From NCBI RefSeq assembly GCF_900129905.1, contig NZ_FQXG01000002.1, positions 558,001 through 622,000 of the forward strand: DNA of 64,000 bases, given 5' to 3'. The DNA comes from Ferrimonas marina. GTDB taxonomy: Bacteria; Pseudomonadota; Gammaproteobacteria; Enterobacterales; Shewanellaceae. Under the pieces are notes generated by a model. That model had not been told where the DNA came from, did no database searches, and saw only the letters and a program-made list of their open reading frames with translations. Within the stretch, counting starts at the first letter, position 1. Each line of letters begins with the position of its first letter. The position numbers were made by a program, and so were the translations under genes. Of this stretch, positions 8,046 to 18,526 are shown piece by piece.

Positions 8046-8089
8046 CCCCTGTTCGGCTACCTGCACCAGACAAGGGAGCCGAACAGGGG
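8046..8089 (+). repeat. Perfect 13-bp inverted repeat before xseA
   Basis: CCCCTGTTCGGCT (8046-8058) pairs fully with AGCCGAACAGGGG (8077-8089) around an 18-base loop. No T-run follows, so it is not a standard terminator. The right arm contains the AGGGGA that would be the ribosome binding site for a TTG start of xseA at 8102. Confidence 0.7.
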
Positions 8090-8164
8090 ACTCATCCAAA
8101 CTTGCTCATACCGGCAAAAGCTGGCACCGTAATCGCACCCTCTTTCGTACCCCCTGCCCCGCCT

Positions 8165-9511
8165 GTGAATGCCAACATCCTTACCGTTTCTGCCCTCAAT
8201 CGGCAGGTCAAATCGACGCTGGAGCAAAACTGGAGCCGCGTCTGGCTGACCGGCGAGATCAGCAACCTGGCCACCCCGGCCTCCGGCCACATCTACTTCA
8301 CCCTGAAGGATGACCGCAGCCAGATCCGCTGCGCCATGTTCCGCAGCCGCGCCGGCCGCCTCACCTTCCGGCCGGAGCACGGCATGCAGGTGCTGGTACG
8401 GGCCAACGTCACCCTGTACGAACCCCGTGGCGACATGCAGCTGCTGGTGGAGTCGATGCAGCCCGCCGGCGATGGTTTGCTGCAGCAGCAGTTTGACGCG
8501 CTGAAGATGCGCCTGGCCGGTGAGGGGCTGTTTGCCCAGGAGGCCAAGCAGCCACTGCCGGACAACATCCGCAAGCTGGGGGTGATCACCTCCCCCTCCG
8601 GCGCCGCCATCCGCGACGTGCTGTCGGTACTGAAGCGCCGTGATCCGACCCTCGAAGTCGTCATCTACCCCTCGCTGGTGCAGGGTGCCGAGGCAGTGGA
8701 GAACCTTATCGCTATGCTGCGCACCGCCGATGAGCGGGACGAGGTGGACTGCCTGCTGCTGACCCGCGGCGGCGGCTCGCTGGAGGATCTCTGGTGCTTT
8801 AACGATGAACGGCTGGCCCGGGCGATTTACGAGGCCCGTCTGCCCATCGTCAGTGCGGTGGGCCACGAGGTGGACACCACCATCTCCGATTACGTGGCGG
8901 ATCTGCGTGCGGCTACCCCTTCCGCCGCGGCGGAGCTGCTCTCCCGCGACAGCAGCCACCATCGCCAGCAGCTGATGCAACAGCAGCAGCGTTTGGGCCA
9001 GGCCTTCACCAGCCACCTGCGTCATCAGCGCCACGCCCTGGCGCTGCTGCAATCGCGGCTGGAGGCCACCCATCCCCGTACCCAGCTGAGCACCCACAGC
9101 CAGCGGCTGGATGAGCTGAGCCTGCGTCTGGAGCGCGCCATGCAGACCCGCCTGCTGCACGCCGGCCACGCCCAGCAGCGGCTGAGCCAGCGACTGGAGC
9201 ATCAACACCCGGCGCCGCGGATCCAGCGCTCCGGCCAGCAGGTGACTGAACTGCAGCATCGGCTCAAGCGGGCCACCGATGGCCTGGTGGGCCGTGCCCG
9301 CCTGCAGCTGCAAAGCCAGGTGGCGGCGCTGGATGCGGTCAGCCCGTTGGCGGTGCTGTCCCGTGGCTACAGCATCCTGCAGGATGAGAGCGGCAACACC
9401 ATCAAGGACGCCGGCCAGGTCAGTCCGGGTCAATCCCTCAGTGCCCGCCTACACCGGGGTAGCCTGGCGCTGACGGTGGAGCACCCTAAGGACAGCGCAG
9501 AGCAAGCCTGA
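8165..9511 (+). CDS. xseA: Exodeoxyribonuclease VII large subunit
   Basis: Large subunit of the single-strand-specific exonuclease that with XseB degrades DNA in both directions during repair. It shows the N-terminal OB fold (TVSALNRQVKSTLEQNWSRV; GHIYFTLKDDRSQIRC), then the catalytic core with VITSPSGAAIRDVL, RGGGSLEDLWCFN and SAVGHEVDTTISDYVADLRA, and a long Gln/Leu-rich coiled coil before LSRGYSIL. From the GTG at 8165 it is 448 residues and begins six residues before TVS, as in the family. A TTG at 8102 would add 21 residues and has an AGGGGA in the upstream hairpin. I prefer 8165 but am unsure. The gene faces away from guaB as in E. coli, though two extra genes lie between. Confidence 0.93.
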   Translation: MNANILTVSALNRQVKSTLEQNWSRVWLTGEISNLATPASGHIYFTLKDDRSQIRCAMFRSRAGRLTFRPEHGMQVLVRANVTLYEPRGDMQLLVESMQPAGDGLLQQQFDALKMRLAGEGLFAQEAKQPLPDNIRKLGVITSPSGAAIRDVLSVLKRRDPTLEVVIYPSLVQGAEAVENLIAMLRTADERDEVDCLLLTRGGGSLEDLWCFNDERLARAIYEARLPIVSAVGHEVDTTISDYVADLRAATPSAAAELLSRDSSHHRQQLMQQQQRLGQAFTSHLRHQRHALALLQSRLEATHPRTQLSTHSQRLDELSLRLERAMQTRLLHAGHAQQRLSQRLEHQHPAPRIQRSGQQVTELQHRLKRATDGLVGRARLQLQSQVAALDAVSPLAVLSRGYSILQDESGNTIKDAGQVSPGQSLSARLHRGSLALTVEHPKDSAEQA

Positions 9512-9638
9512 GCGGCGCAGTGAGTGCTAACGCTGATTCAATCGCTAACATAACCACTGGGCAACCACTGGTGCAATCGCTAAGCAGAGTGAGCACTAAC
9601 CTCGATATCTGCATGGCAGTGCAAAACGTAAGAAGCGC

Positions 9639-9666
9639 AAAAAGCCCGCCAATTGGCGGGCTTTTT
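9639..9666. terminator. Bidirectional terminator between xseA and the FAD oxidoreductase
   Basis: GCCCGCC / GGCGGGC stem with an AATT loop, A-run before and T-run after; it separates two convergent genes. Confidence 0.9.
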
Positions 9667-9695
9667 CTATATCTCTTTCGTGTCTTTTCGCAGTG

Positions 9696-11081
9696 CTAAT
9701 CCGGCCGGATGTTCTGGTTCAGGTGCAGCCGGTTGTCGGGGTCATACTGGCGCTTCACCGCCACCAGCTTGTCGAAGTTGTTGGCGTAGGCATCCTGCAC
9801 CCGGGCACCCTCTTCGTCGGTCATGAAGTTGACGTAGGCACCGCCAGAGGCAAAGGGACGGGTAGAGGCAAACACCGAGCGGGCCCAGTTGATGCAGGCA
9901 TCGTCATCTGAGGCCTCCTGCCAGCGGGCGTGCACGTTCATCACGAAACGGGCATCCCGGGCGTTCCAAGCCATGGCGTCGGCGGAGACACGGTTAGCCA
10001 CCCCGGCGATGCAGGCGAAGAACACCTCGCACTCCGGCCCAGCCAGGCCGTTTGCCTCCTTCACTGCTGCCTGGATCAGGCCATCCTCCATCGCGGTGAA
10101 GTTGTGGGTCTTCCAATAGTTGCGTGCGCCTGGGGCCAGCAGTGGGTCGAACGCCTGCTGCCAGTCAACAAAGGGCATCATGCCGATGTGCTCCCCCACC
10201 GGCTGGCCAAAGCCGCGCAGCTGCTTGACCAGCGCCTCACCCTCGGCCTGCTCACCGGTGTGACACACGGCTAACACGGCCACCTTGGTGCCGTGTACAG
10301 ACTCGTCCAAAAACGGCAGCGGCGGCGCATGACGCATCACCACCCAGGTGTTGAACTCCACCGGGGTCTTAAGGATCCAATCGCGGTACTGGGTCAGTAC
10401 CGATTCCGCCTGCTCCAGCGGGAACACCATCAGCCCGGCCATCACCTCCGGCCCCAGCGGGTAGAGCTCGAAGTCGAAGCGGGTAACGATACCGAAGTTG
10501 CCGCCACCACCGCGCAGGGCCCAGAACAGCTCAGCGTTGTCTTGCTCGCTGGCGTACAGGATCTCACCGTCCACGGTGATCACCTCGGCCCCGCGCAGGG
10601 CGTCGACGGTCATGCCGTAGCGACGGCATAACCAGCCAAAGCCGCCACCCAGGGTCAGCCCGGCGATCCCGGTCGTGGAATTAATCCCAACCGGCACCGC
10701 CAGCCCGTGGGCCTGGGTTGCGGCATCCAGTTGGCCCAGGGTCACACCAGGTTGAACCCGGGCCATGTTGGCTGCCAGATCGACCTCCACCGCATCCATG
10801 GTAGAGAGATCGATCATCATGCCGGCATCGCAACTGGCGTTGCCGGCGATATTGTGGCCGGCACCGCGCACCGCGATCTCCAGCTTATGGGTTTGTGCGA
10901 AGGCCAGGGCGGCCACCACATCGGCGCGATCGTGACAGCGCACAATCAGCGCAGGGCGTTTATCCACCATGCCATTCCACAACGCACGAACTTCATCGTA
11001 ATCGGCGTTGTCGGCGGTCAGAACCGGGCCTGCCAGGGTGGAGCGAAAGTCGGAGAGATCCGCATGGTCAACCGGAGACAT
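9696..11081 (-). CDS. FAD-binding oxidoreductase of the berberine-bridge / VAO type
   Basis: A 461-residue flavoenzyme. An N-terminal FAD_binding_4 domain carries AVRGAGHNIAGNASCDAGMMIDLS, whose histidine is the usual covalent FAD site, and the GIAGLTLGGGFGWLCRRYGMTVD pattern spread over about residues 140-163 (quoted in parts: GIAGLTLGGGFGWL, RRYGMTVDAL). The C-terminal BBE motif is QYDPDNRLHLNQNIRP. In bicovalent relatives a cysteine sits at the GVCPTVG position; here the residues are GINSTTG, so only a single covalent link is expected. The substrate cannot be told. It stands alone, with no signal peptide, downstream of a diguanylate cyclase gene on the same strand. Confidence 0.88.
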   Translation of the reverse strand: MSPVDHADLSDFRSTLAGPVLTADNADYDEVRALWNGMVDKRPALIVRCHDRADVVAALAFAQTHKLEIAVRGAGHNIAGNASCDAGMMIDLSTMDAVEVDLAANMARVQPGVTLGQLDAATQAHGLAVPVGINSTTGIAGLTLGGGFGWLCRRYGMTVDALRGAEVITVDGEILYASEQDNAELFWALRGGGGNFGIVTRFDFELYPLGPEVMAGLMVFPLEQAESVLTQYRDWILKTPVEFNTWVVMRHAPPLPFLDESVHGTKVAVLAVCHTGEQAEGEALVKQLRGFGQPVGEHIGMMPFVDWQQAFDPLLAPGARNYWKTHNFTAMEDGLIQAAVKEANGLAGPECEVFFACIAGVANRVSADAMAWNARDARFVMNVHARWQEASDDDACINWARSVFASTRPFASGGAYVNFMTDEEGARVQDAYANNFDKLVAVKRQYDPDNRLHLNQNIRPD

Positions 11082-11209
11082 AATGCATCCTCATCGTTGC
11101 CAGCCCCCAAAGCCGTCCCGGGGGCAAAACGCACAGGGATCCAAGCATAGACGAGCTGTTCCACACCGGGTGGGGATGGGCAAATAAAGGAGTCAGGCGG
11201 GTGTGTGGA

Positions 11210-12340
11210 TCAGTAGATACACTCGATCCTGTCCCGCCCCATCGACTTGGCGCGGTAGAGGGCGTTGTCGGCCCGACGGTAGATGGCAGGCAGGCTGTCT
11301 TCGCCGGGGCGCCAACGGGTGACGCCCACGGAGAAGGTGATGGGCAGCTGCAAGCCGTGGTAGCTGACAAAGGGCTCTGCCCCAATCTCCTGTTTAATCC
11401 GCTCGGCCCGCTCCGCCAACAGGCTCATCGCCGGTACTGGCATCAGCAGGGCAAACTCCTCGCCGCCGATACGGGCCAGCAACGCCTCGCTGTCGACACA
11501 CTGAACCAGACGGTTGCCCAGGTGCTGCAATACCTCATCGCCCACCGGGTGGCCGTGCTGGTCGTTGATGGACTTGAAGTGGTCGACGTCCAGCAACAGC
11601 AGCATCATGCTGCTGCCCTGGGCAGCGGAGCGCTGGATAAAGCCCTCGGAGTGTTCGAAGAAGCGGCGGCGATTGCCAAGACCGGTGAGCGGATCGGTGA
11701 AGGCCATCCGCTTGTACTGCTCTATCTTGGCCTGCTGGGTGGAGACGTTGCTGACCAGGGTGCACACCGCCGGCTCGCCGTCCCAGTTGAGCACGAAGTC
11801 CACCAGCTGGGCCTGCAGCCGGGTACCGTTAACGGCATGGTGCTCCTCCACCTGGATCTTATCCAGGCGGCCGTGCTTCATCAGGGTACGGTAGTTCTCC
11901 TGCGCCATCGGCCAATGCTCTTCGCCGATGATGCTGCGCAAGGAGTCCAGCTCAAGCACCTCACTGACCGAGTCAAAGTGAAACAGATCGGCGAAGGCCT
12001 GGTTGGTGAACAGCGGCTTGAACCAGCGGTGCACCACCAGCGCGGTGGGCAGATGGGCAATCAGTTGCTGCAGGTCCTGGTGCGCCGCCGGCAGCATCAG
12101 GGTGAGCATCGCCTCCTGCTCTGGCACCGCCTGGCTGGACAGGCACCACAAGACACCATCCCGATCCACCACCAGCTGACGCTCACCGCTTTGGCAACGC
12201 CCCAGTGAGGAGAGCAGGTTGGCATCCTCCAGCAATCCGCCCAGCCCCAGGTTGTGGCTCAGGATCTGGCCACGTCGATGCAGCAGCGCCTTCTCAGGCA
12301 GCCAGCTCATCCAGGGGTTGGTATCGGCAGCGGATTGCAT
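11210..12340 (-). CDS. Diguanylate cyclase with an N-terminal PAS-like sensor
   Basis: Makes cyclic di-GMP from two GTP. Of 376 residues, roughly 90-205 look like a PAS/PAC module (LPTALVVHRWFKPLFTNQAF; EPAVCTLVSNVSTQQ), joined by a short signalling helix to a GGDEF domain. That domain begins AFTDPLTGLGNRRRFFEH and has the active-site motif RIGGEEFALLMP. Near its end it reads FSVGVTRW and YRRADNALYRAKSMGRD. The RxxD inhibitory site five residues before GGEEF is absent (DSEA there), so classic product inhibition is not expected. No membrane segments, so likely cytosolic. The ligand of the sensor part is unknown. Confidence 0.92.
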   Translation of the reverse strand: MQSAADTNPWMSWLPEKALLHRRGQILSHNLGLGGLLEDANLLSSLGRCQSGERQLVVDRDGVLWCLSSQAVPEQEAMLTLMLPAAHQDLQQLIAHLPTALVVHRWFKPLFTNQAFADLFHFDSVSEVLELDSLRSIIGEEHWPMAQENYRTLMKHGRLDKIQVEEHHAVNGTRLQAQLVDFVLNWDGEPAVCTLVSNVSTQQAKIEQYKRMAFTDPLTGLGNRRRFFEHSEGFIQRSAAQGSSMMLLLLDVDHFKSINDQHGHPVGDEVLQHLGNRLVQCVDSEALLARIGGEEFALLMPVPAMSLLAERAERIKQEIGAEPFVSYHGLQLPITFSVGVTRWRPGEDSLPAIYRRADNALYRAKSMGRDRIECIY

Positions 12341-12607
12341 TTAAGTCTCAGTGTTTGTTGAAGTTATTCGCTTAAGTTTACCGCAGCCCCTAAGCCAGAA
12401 AAGAGTCAATATGATGAAATAAACTTCCAGTAATAGCGTGTCGATACAGCGTGACTGACTGGCTATCCACAACAAATCGCAGATATCACCAAGGAAGGTT
12501 AAATTGACCAGCATATCTATTCAGTTAGAGCTGATTTCTAGCCCGGAAACGGCGGTTCTGATTGGCCAGTTTTTCACCAGGCTGACGCTGACTTTTTCTA
12601 GCCCATC
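12341..12607. other. Intergenic region upstream of the diguanylate cyclase gene
   Basis: About 270 bp between the der terminator and the cyclase start. It should hold the cyclase promoter on the minus strand. It is AT-richer than its surroundings. I see no gene, repeat or clear operator. Confidence 0.4.
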
Positions 12608-12636
12608 AAAAAAGGAGCCCCTAAGGGCTCCTTTTT
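12608..12636. terminator. Terminator downstream of der
   Basis: GGAGCCC / GGGCTCC stem with CTAA loop between an A-run and a T-run. It ends the der cluster on the minus strand and separates it from the cyclase gene. Confidence 0.9.
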
Positions 12637-12655
12637 CTCGCGCTTAGCGGCCAGC

Positions 12656-14140
12656 TTACTTGCTGCCGCGGCTCTTGATCTGGTTGATCAGGCGGCGACG
12701 CTTGCGCTGCTGCAGCGGGGTCAGCTTCTCGCGCTTGCCCTCGAACGGGTTGGCGCCCTCCTGGAACAGCACCTTGATCGGGGTACCCATCACCTGCAAA
12801 GAGCGGCGGTAGTAGTTGATCAGGTAGCGCTTGTAAGAGTCCGGCAGGTCCCGCACCTGGTTGCCGTGCACCACGATGATCGGCGGGTTGTAGCCACCGG
12901 CGTGGGCGTACTTCAGCTTAACCCGACGACCGCGCACCATCGGCGGCTGGTGGTCATCCTGGGCCATGTGCATGATACGGGTCAGCATGGCGGTAGAGTG
13001 GCGCTGAGTGGCGCTGTCGTAGGCTTCCTGGACGGATTCGAACAGGTGGCCCACACCGGTGCCATGCAGTGCGGAGATAAAGTGCAGACGGGCAAAGTCG
13101 ACAAAGCCCAGGCGACGGTCGATCTCACGCTTGATCTCGTCCTTCACCTCGTTGTCGAGGCCATCCCATTTGTTCACTGCCAGCACCACGGCACGGCCCG
13201 CGTTCAGGGCAAAGCCCAGCAGGGACAGATCCTGGTCGGACAGACCGGCACGGGCGTCGACCACAAGCAGCACCACGTTGGCGTCTTCAATCGCCTGCAG
13301 GGTTTTGATCACGGAGAACTTCTCTACCGCCTCAAACACGCTCTTACGGCGGCGTACCCCGGCGGTGTCGATCAGCACGTATTCGCGCTCATCGCGCTCC
13401 ATCGGGATGTAGATGGAATCGCGGGTGGAGCCGGGCATGTCGTACACCACCACCCGCTCCTCACCGAGGATGCGGTTGGTCAGGGTGGATTTGCCCACGT
13501 TGGGACGACCGATGATGGCCAGCTTGATCGGCTGGTTGCGCAGACGCTCCGCTTCCTCCGCGGCGCTCTCCTCGGTGTGCTCGACTACCTCTTCCTCGGC
13601 CCACTCGTCTTCCTCAGCCGCCTCTTCGCCGTGCTCTTCGGCAAACTCCTCGGCCCAGGGGGTCAGGGCGTAGTCGATCAGGCTGGTGACACCGCGGTTC
13701 TGGGCGGCGGCGATCTGGTGGATGTCGCCCATACCCAGGGAGTAGAACTCGCCCACCGCCGCATCGGCATCGATGCCATCGGTCTTGTTGGCCACCAGCA
13801 GGGTCGGCTTCTCGCGGCTACGCAGGTGTTTGGCGATGGCTTCATCGGCGGCGGTGAGGCCGGCGCGGGCATCCACCATGAACAGCACCACGTCCGCTTC
13901 TTCGATGGCCACCAGGGACTGCTCGGCCATCTTGGTCTCGATGCCCTCTTCGGTGCCGTCGATGCCGCCGGTATCGATCACGATAAAGTCACGGCCACCC
14001 AGGTGGGCTTGGCCGTACTTACGATCCCGGGTCAGGCCAGGGAAATCCGCCACCAGAGCATCTCGGGTGCCGGTCAGGCGGTTAAACAGGGTGGACTTAC
14101 CGACGTTCGGACGTCCTACCAGGGCAACCACTGGGATCAT
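12656..14140 (-). CDS. der: Ribosome biogenesis GTPase Der (EngA)
   Basis: Double-Era-like GTPase needed for 50S subunit maturation. The 494 residues hold two G domains. The first starts at the N-terminus ([39 protein letters not shown]) and the second after a linker ([36 protein letters not shown]). A KH-like C-terminal domain and a basic tail ([17 protein letters not shown]) follow. The linker is unusually acidic ([20 protein letters not shown]), as in other marine gammaproteobacteria. It is the last gene of the pilW-rodZ-ispG-hisS-yfgM-bamB-der cluster. Confidence 0.98.
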   Translation of the reverse strand: MIPVVALVGRPNVGKSTLFNRLTGTRDALVADFPGLTRDRKYGQAHLGGRDFIVIDTGGIDGTEEGIETKMAEQSLVAIEEADVVLFMVDARAGLTAADEAIAKHLRSREKPTLLVANKTDGIDADAAVGEFYSLGMGDIHQIAAAQNRGVTSLIDYALTPWAEEFAEEHGEEAAEEDEWAEEEVVEHTEESAAEEAERLRNQPIKLAIIGRPNVGKSTLTNRILGEERVVVYDMPGSTRDSIYIPMERDEREYVLIDTAGVRRRKSVFEAVEKFSVIKTLQAIEDANVVLLVVDARAGLSDQDLSLLGFALNAGRAVVLAVNKWDGLDNEVKDEIKREIDRRLGFVDFARLHFISALHGTGVGHLFESVQEAYDSATQRHSTAMLTRIMHMAQDDHQPPMVRGRRVKLKYAHAGGYNPPIIVVHGNQVRDLPDSYKRYLINYYRRSLQVMGTPIKVLFQEGANPFEGKREKLTPLQQRKRRRLINQIKSRGSK

Positions 14141-14161
14141 GCTATCGATACCTCATAAATC

Positions 14162-14193
14162 AAACGAAAACGCCCCCGAACATTCGGGGGCGC
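14162..14193 (-). terminator. Terminator or attenuator between bamB and der
   Basis: A 10-bp stem (CGCCCCCGAA with TTCGGGGGCG, 14171-14192) followed on the minus strand by a T-rich stretch. It lies in the 70-bp gap between bamB and der and may lower der transcription from the upstream genes. Confidence 0.75.
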
Positions 14194-14210
14194 CATAGTG
14201 TACAGGGTGT

Positions 14211-15407
14211 TTAGGGAATTGTCACCGCAGCGACGCGTCCCGAACGGGTCTGTAGGTAGAGCTTGTCGCCATCCCGCAGTGGCTGCGCGTACAGCCCGCT
14301 GGAGTCAATCTGAGTGTAGCCCAGCAGCTCCCCGGTCTGACGGTCCAGCACATGGAGGTAGCCTTCGAAGTCGCCCACCACCAGGTAGTTACCCAGGGTT
14401 TGCGGCCCGGTCAGCAGACGGCCGGTCAGCTCGGTGTTGGCCCAGTTCTCCAGACCGTTACGACGGTCGATGGAGTACACGGCACCGCGAGAGTCGGTCA
14501 TGTAGATCTGGAAGCCCTGGATCGCCAGCGGGGTGTAGCTGGAGTACTTACGGCTCCAGGCGATACGACCGCTGCGCAGCTCGATGGAGGCCAGGTTGCC
14601 GTTGAAGGCCGCGGAGTACACGTTGTCACCACGAACCACCGGCTTAACGTCCACGTCCACTACCCGCTCCAGTTCGTTGGAGCCGGTGGCTTCCGCCAGG
14701 CGCGCTTCCCAGATGGGGGCACCGCTGTCGGCAAACAGGGCGCTGACCTTACCGTCCGGGGTGCCGAAGATGGCGGCCCCTTGGGAGCTGGCGACGCCGG
14801 AGCTGCCACGCAGCATCAGCGGCGGCATGGTCAGGTCCATCTGCCAGACAAACTCACCGTTATCGACGTTGAAGGCCTGCACCTTACCGGCGGCGGTGTT
14901 GGCCACCACCATCCGGCCGATGATGGCCGGATCGGACAGCACTTCACCCACGGTAGTGGTTTCCCAGGCAACGCTGCCGTCTTCGGCATTGAGCGCGAAG
15001 ATGGCGCCGTTTTCACTGCCGACGAACACCTTGTTAAAGCCGGTAGCAACACCACCGGACAGGCGAGCGCCCTTGTTCTTCTTCAGCATGCCGTCGCTAA
15101 AGGCGCGACGCAGGTTGGTGCTCCAGATCTCCTTGCCATCTTCCGGCGACAGCGCCGAAACGATGCCATGGCGCTCGGCTACGAACAGCTTGTCGTAGGC
15201 GATCGCCGGGGAGAGGGAAGACCAGTAATCTTCAATCCCCTTACCGACACGCTCCTTCCACTGGACGTCCACCTTCAGGTTTTGGTCCAGCTCCGGCAGC
15301 GGGGAGATCTGTTCTGATTCGTCATCGCTGGATGCACAGCCTGCCAAAACGGCAACGCTCAACAGGCCAGCCAGCCATCCTTTTCTTGCCAGCAACATCG
15401 ATGGCAC
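14211..15407 (-). CDS. bamB: Outer membrane assembly lipoprotein BamB
   Basis: Periplasmic lipoprotein of the BAM complex that binds BamA and aids insertion of beta-barrel proteins. The N-terminus has a basic start, a hydrophobic run and the lipobox VLAGC (Cys at about residue 24). The remaining ~375 residues form PQQ-like beta-propeller repeats with recurring WS/W-E turns (DGKEIWSTNLR, DGSVAWETTTVGE, NGEFVWQMDLTMPP, SGRIAWSRKYSS, TGELLGYTQIDS). The gene starts 3 bp after yfgM, so the two are co-translated. The length of 398 residues is normal. Confidence 0.96.
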   Translation of the reverse strand: MPSMLLARKGWLAGLLSVAVLAGCASSDDESEQISPLPELDQNLKVDVQWKERVGKGIEDYWSSLSPAIAYDKLFVAERHGIVSALSPEDGKEIWSTNLRRAFSDGMLKKNKGARLSGGVATGFNKVFVGSENGAIFALNAEDGSVAWETTTVGEVLSDPAIIGRMVVANTAAGKVQAFNVDNGEFVWQMDLTMPPLMLRGSSGVASSQGAAIFGTPDGKVSALFADSGAPIWEARLAEATGSNELERVVDVDVKPVVRGDNVYSAAFNGNLASIELRSGRIAWSRKYSSYTPLAIQGFQIYMTDSRGAVYSIDRRNGLENWANTELTGRLLTGPQTLGNYLVVGDFEGYLHVLDRQTGELLGYTQIDSSGLYAQPLRDGDKLYLQTRSGRVAAVTIP

Positions 15408-15410
15408 CCC

Positions 15411-16031
15411 TTATCCGGCTTGCGCCAGGTCGTCCAGCTTCATCTGCAGGCCCGGGTTGGTCAGCGCACCGCCGGCGTCCAGGGCAGATTGGTAGGCTTC
15501 ACGGGCAGCTTGCAGCTCGCCCTTCTGCTTGAACAGGTCGCCCTTGAGCTCATCACGCTGGACCACGAAGGCCTCGTTGCTGATGGTAGCCAGGGTGGCT
15601 TCGGCAGCGGCCAGGTTGTCCTGGGCGATCTGCACGCGAGCCAGACGCAGTTGCGCCAGCGGGGCCACGCTGCTGTCCAGCTGACCGATAGCACCGCTGA
15701 GCAGGGATTCGGCGCGGGCCAGATCGCCGCTTTCTACCGCGGTGCGGGCTTCCAGCAGATCGGTCAGGGCAAGGTAACCGGCGTTGCCGTGCTCGGCACG
15801 GAAGGCATCGGCAGCGGCGCGCACTTCGTCGGCGCTGGCGCTGCTTTCAACGATCTTGGCGAAGTCGGTGGAGGCGGATTCACGCTGGGTTTCCTGGTGA
15901 TCCTGGTAGGCGTTCCAGCCAAACAGGCCACCCAGGCCCAGTACAGCGCCACCGATGATGGACATGCCGTACTCTTTCCAGAATGTTTTGATCGCTTCTA
16001 CTTGTTGTTCTTCGGTGCTGTAAATTTCCAC
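15411..16031 (-). CDS. yfgM: YfgM family tetratricopeptide protein
   Basis: Inner-membrane-anchored periplasmic protein that in E. coli associates with PpiD and the SecYEG translocon and helps secretory chaperoning. The 206 residues start with a cytosolic EIYSTEEQQVEAIKTFWKEYG segment, then one membrane helix (MSIIGGAVLGLGGLFGWNAY), then TPR-like helices rich in Ala (ESGDLARAESLLSGAI; AQLRLARVQIAQDNLAAAEA). It lies between hisS (9 bp upstream) and bamB, the conserved position. Confidence 0.94.
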   Translation of the reverse strand: MEIYSTEEQQVEAIKTFWKEYGMSIIGGAVLGLGGLFGWNAYQDHQETQRESASTDFAKIVESSASADEVRAAADAFRAEHGNAGYLALTDLLEARTAVESGDLARAESLLSGAIGQLDSSVAPLAQLRLARVQIAQDNLAAAEATLATISNEAFVVQRDELKGDLFKQKGELQAAREAYQSALDAGGALTNPGLQMKLDDLAQAG

Positions 16032-16040
16032 AGGTTCCCC

Positions 16041-17318
<1,278 letters not shown>

Positions 17319-17393
17319 TAATAAACCTGTTTGTTAGTAACGAAAAAAGGGGGTTCCAAAAACGGGAAATCCCGCCCAAGGGGGCGGGTTCCA

Positions 17394-18512
17394 TTACTCG
17401 ACGTCGGTTTCCTTGACGTCGATCCGCTGAGCCCGCATCGCAATCTGTTGTCGAATGCGGGTCTCCAGCAGGTTGACCAGGTCGGTGTTGTCGAGCCGCT
17501 CCTTCTGGCGCTTGCCATCGATGTAGAAGCCGCTCTTACGGTTGCTGCCCGCCAGTCCCAGATCGGACACCAGCGCCTCACCGGGGCCGTTCACCACGCA
17601 ACCGATGATGGACACGTCCATCGGCGTGATCACGTCTTCCAGGCGCTGCTCCAGCGCGTTGACGGTGTTGATCACATCGAACTCCTGACGTGAGCAGGAG
17701 GGGCAGGCGATGAAGTTGATGCCACGGGCACGGATGCGCAGGCTCTTGAGGATATCAAAGCCCACCTTCACCTCTTCCACCGGATCCGCCGCCAGGGAGA
17801 CCCGCAGGGTGTCGCCGATCCCTTCAGACAGCAGCATGCCCAGGCCGATGGCGGACTTGACCGCACCGGCACGGGCACCACCGGCTTCGGTGATCCCCAG
17901 GTGCAGCGGCTGCACGATCTGCTGGGCCAGCTGACGGTAGGACTCCACCGCCAGGAACACGTCGGAGGCTTTAACGCTCACCTTGAACTGGTCAAAGTTG
18001 AGGCGATCCAGGATGTCGACGTGGCGCATGGCGGATTCCACTAGGGCCGCCGGGGTCGGCTCGCCGTACTTCTCCTGGATCTCCCGCTCCAGTGAACCGG
18101 CGTTGACGCCGATGCGGATCGGGATGTTCTTATCGCGGGCGCAATCCACCACCGCACGGATGCGGTCCTCGTGGCCGATGTTGCCGGGGTTGATGCGCAG
18201 GCAGTCCACCCCGTACTCCGCCACTTTGAGGGCGATGCGGTAATCGAAGTGGATGTCGGCGACCAACGGGATGTTGGTCTGCTGCTTGATCAGACGGAAG
18301 GCTTCCGCGGCTTCCATGGTCGGCACGGACACACGCACGATGTCGGCACCGGCACGCTCGATCGCCTGGATCTGCGCCACGGTGGCTTCCACATCGGTGG
18401 TGCGGGTGTTGGTCATGGACTGCACCGAGATGGGGGCATCGCCCCCTACCGGCACGTTGCCCACCATGATTTGGGTCGACTTGCGTCGTTGAATTGGGGA
18501 TTCCTGGTGCAT
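17394..18512 (-). CDS. ispG: 4-hydroxy-3-methylbut-2-enyl diphosphate synthase (flavodoxin), IspG
   Basis: Iron-sulfur enzyme of the MEP isoprenoid pathway, converting MEcPP to HMBPP. The 372 residues include [20 protein letters not shown]-type N-terminus ([19 protein letters not shown]), [14 protein letters not shown], and the [4Fe-4S] cysteines in [13 protein letters not shown] and [11 protein letters not shown]. The final part reads [15 protein letters not shown]. Its need for Fe-S clusters fits the isc operon nearby, though that link is general. It sits between rodZ and hisS as in E. coli. Confidence 0.98.
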   Translation of the reverse strand: MHQESPIQRRKSTQIMVGNVPVGGDAPISVQSMTNTRTTDVEATVAQIQAIERAGADIVRVSVPTMEAAEAFRLIKQQTNIPLVADIHFDYRIALKVAEYGVDCLRINPGNIGHEDRIRAVVDCARDKNIPIRIGVNAGSLEREIQEKYGEPTPAALVESAMRHVDILDRLNFDQFKVSVKASDVFLAVESYRQLAQQIVQPLHLGITEAGGARAGAVKSAIGLGMLLSEGIGDTLRVSLAADPVEEVKVGFDILKSLRIRARGINFIACPSCSRQEFDVINTVNALEQRLEDVITPMDVSIIGCVVNGPGEALVSDLGLAGSNRKSGFYIDGKRQKERLDNTDLVNLLETRIRQQIAMRAQRIDVKETDVE

Positions 18513-18526
18513 GTCTTTTTAACTGC

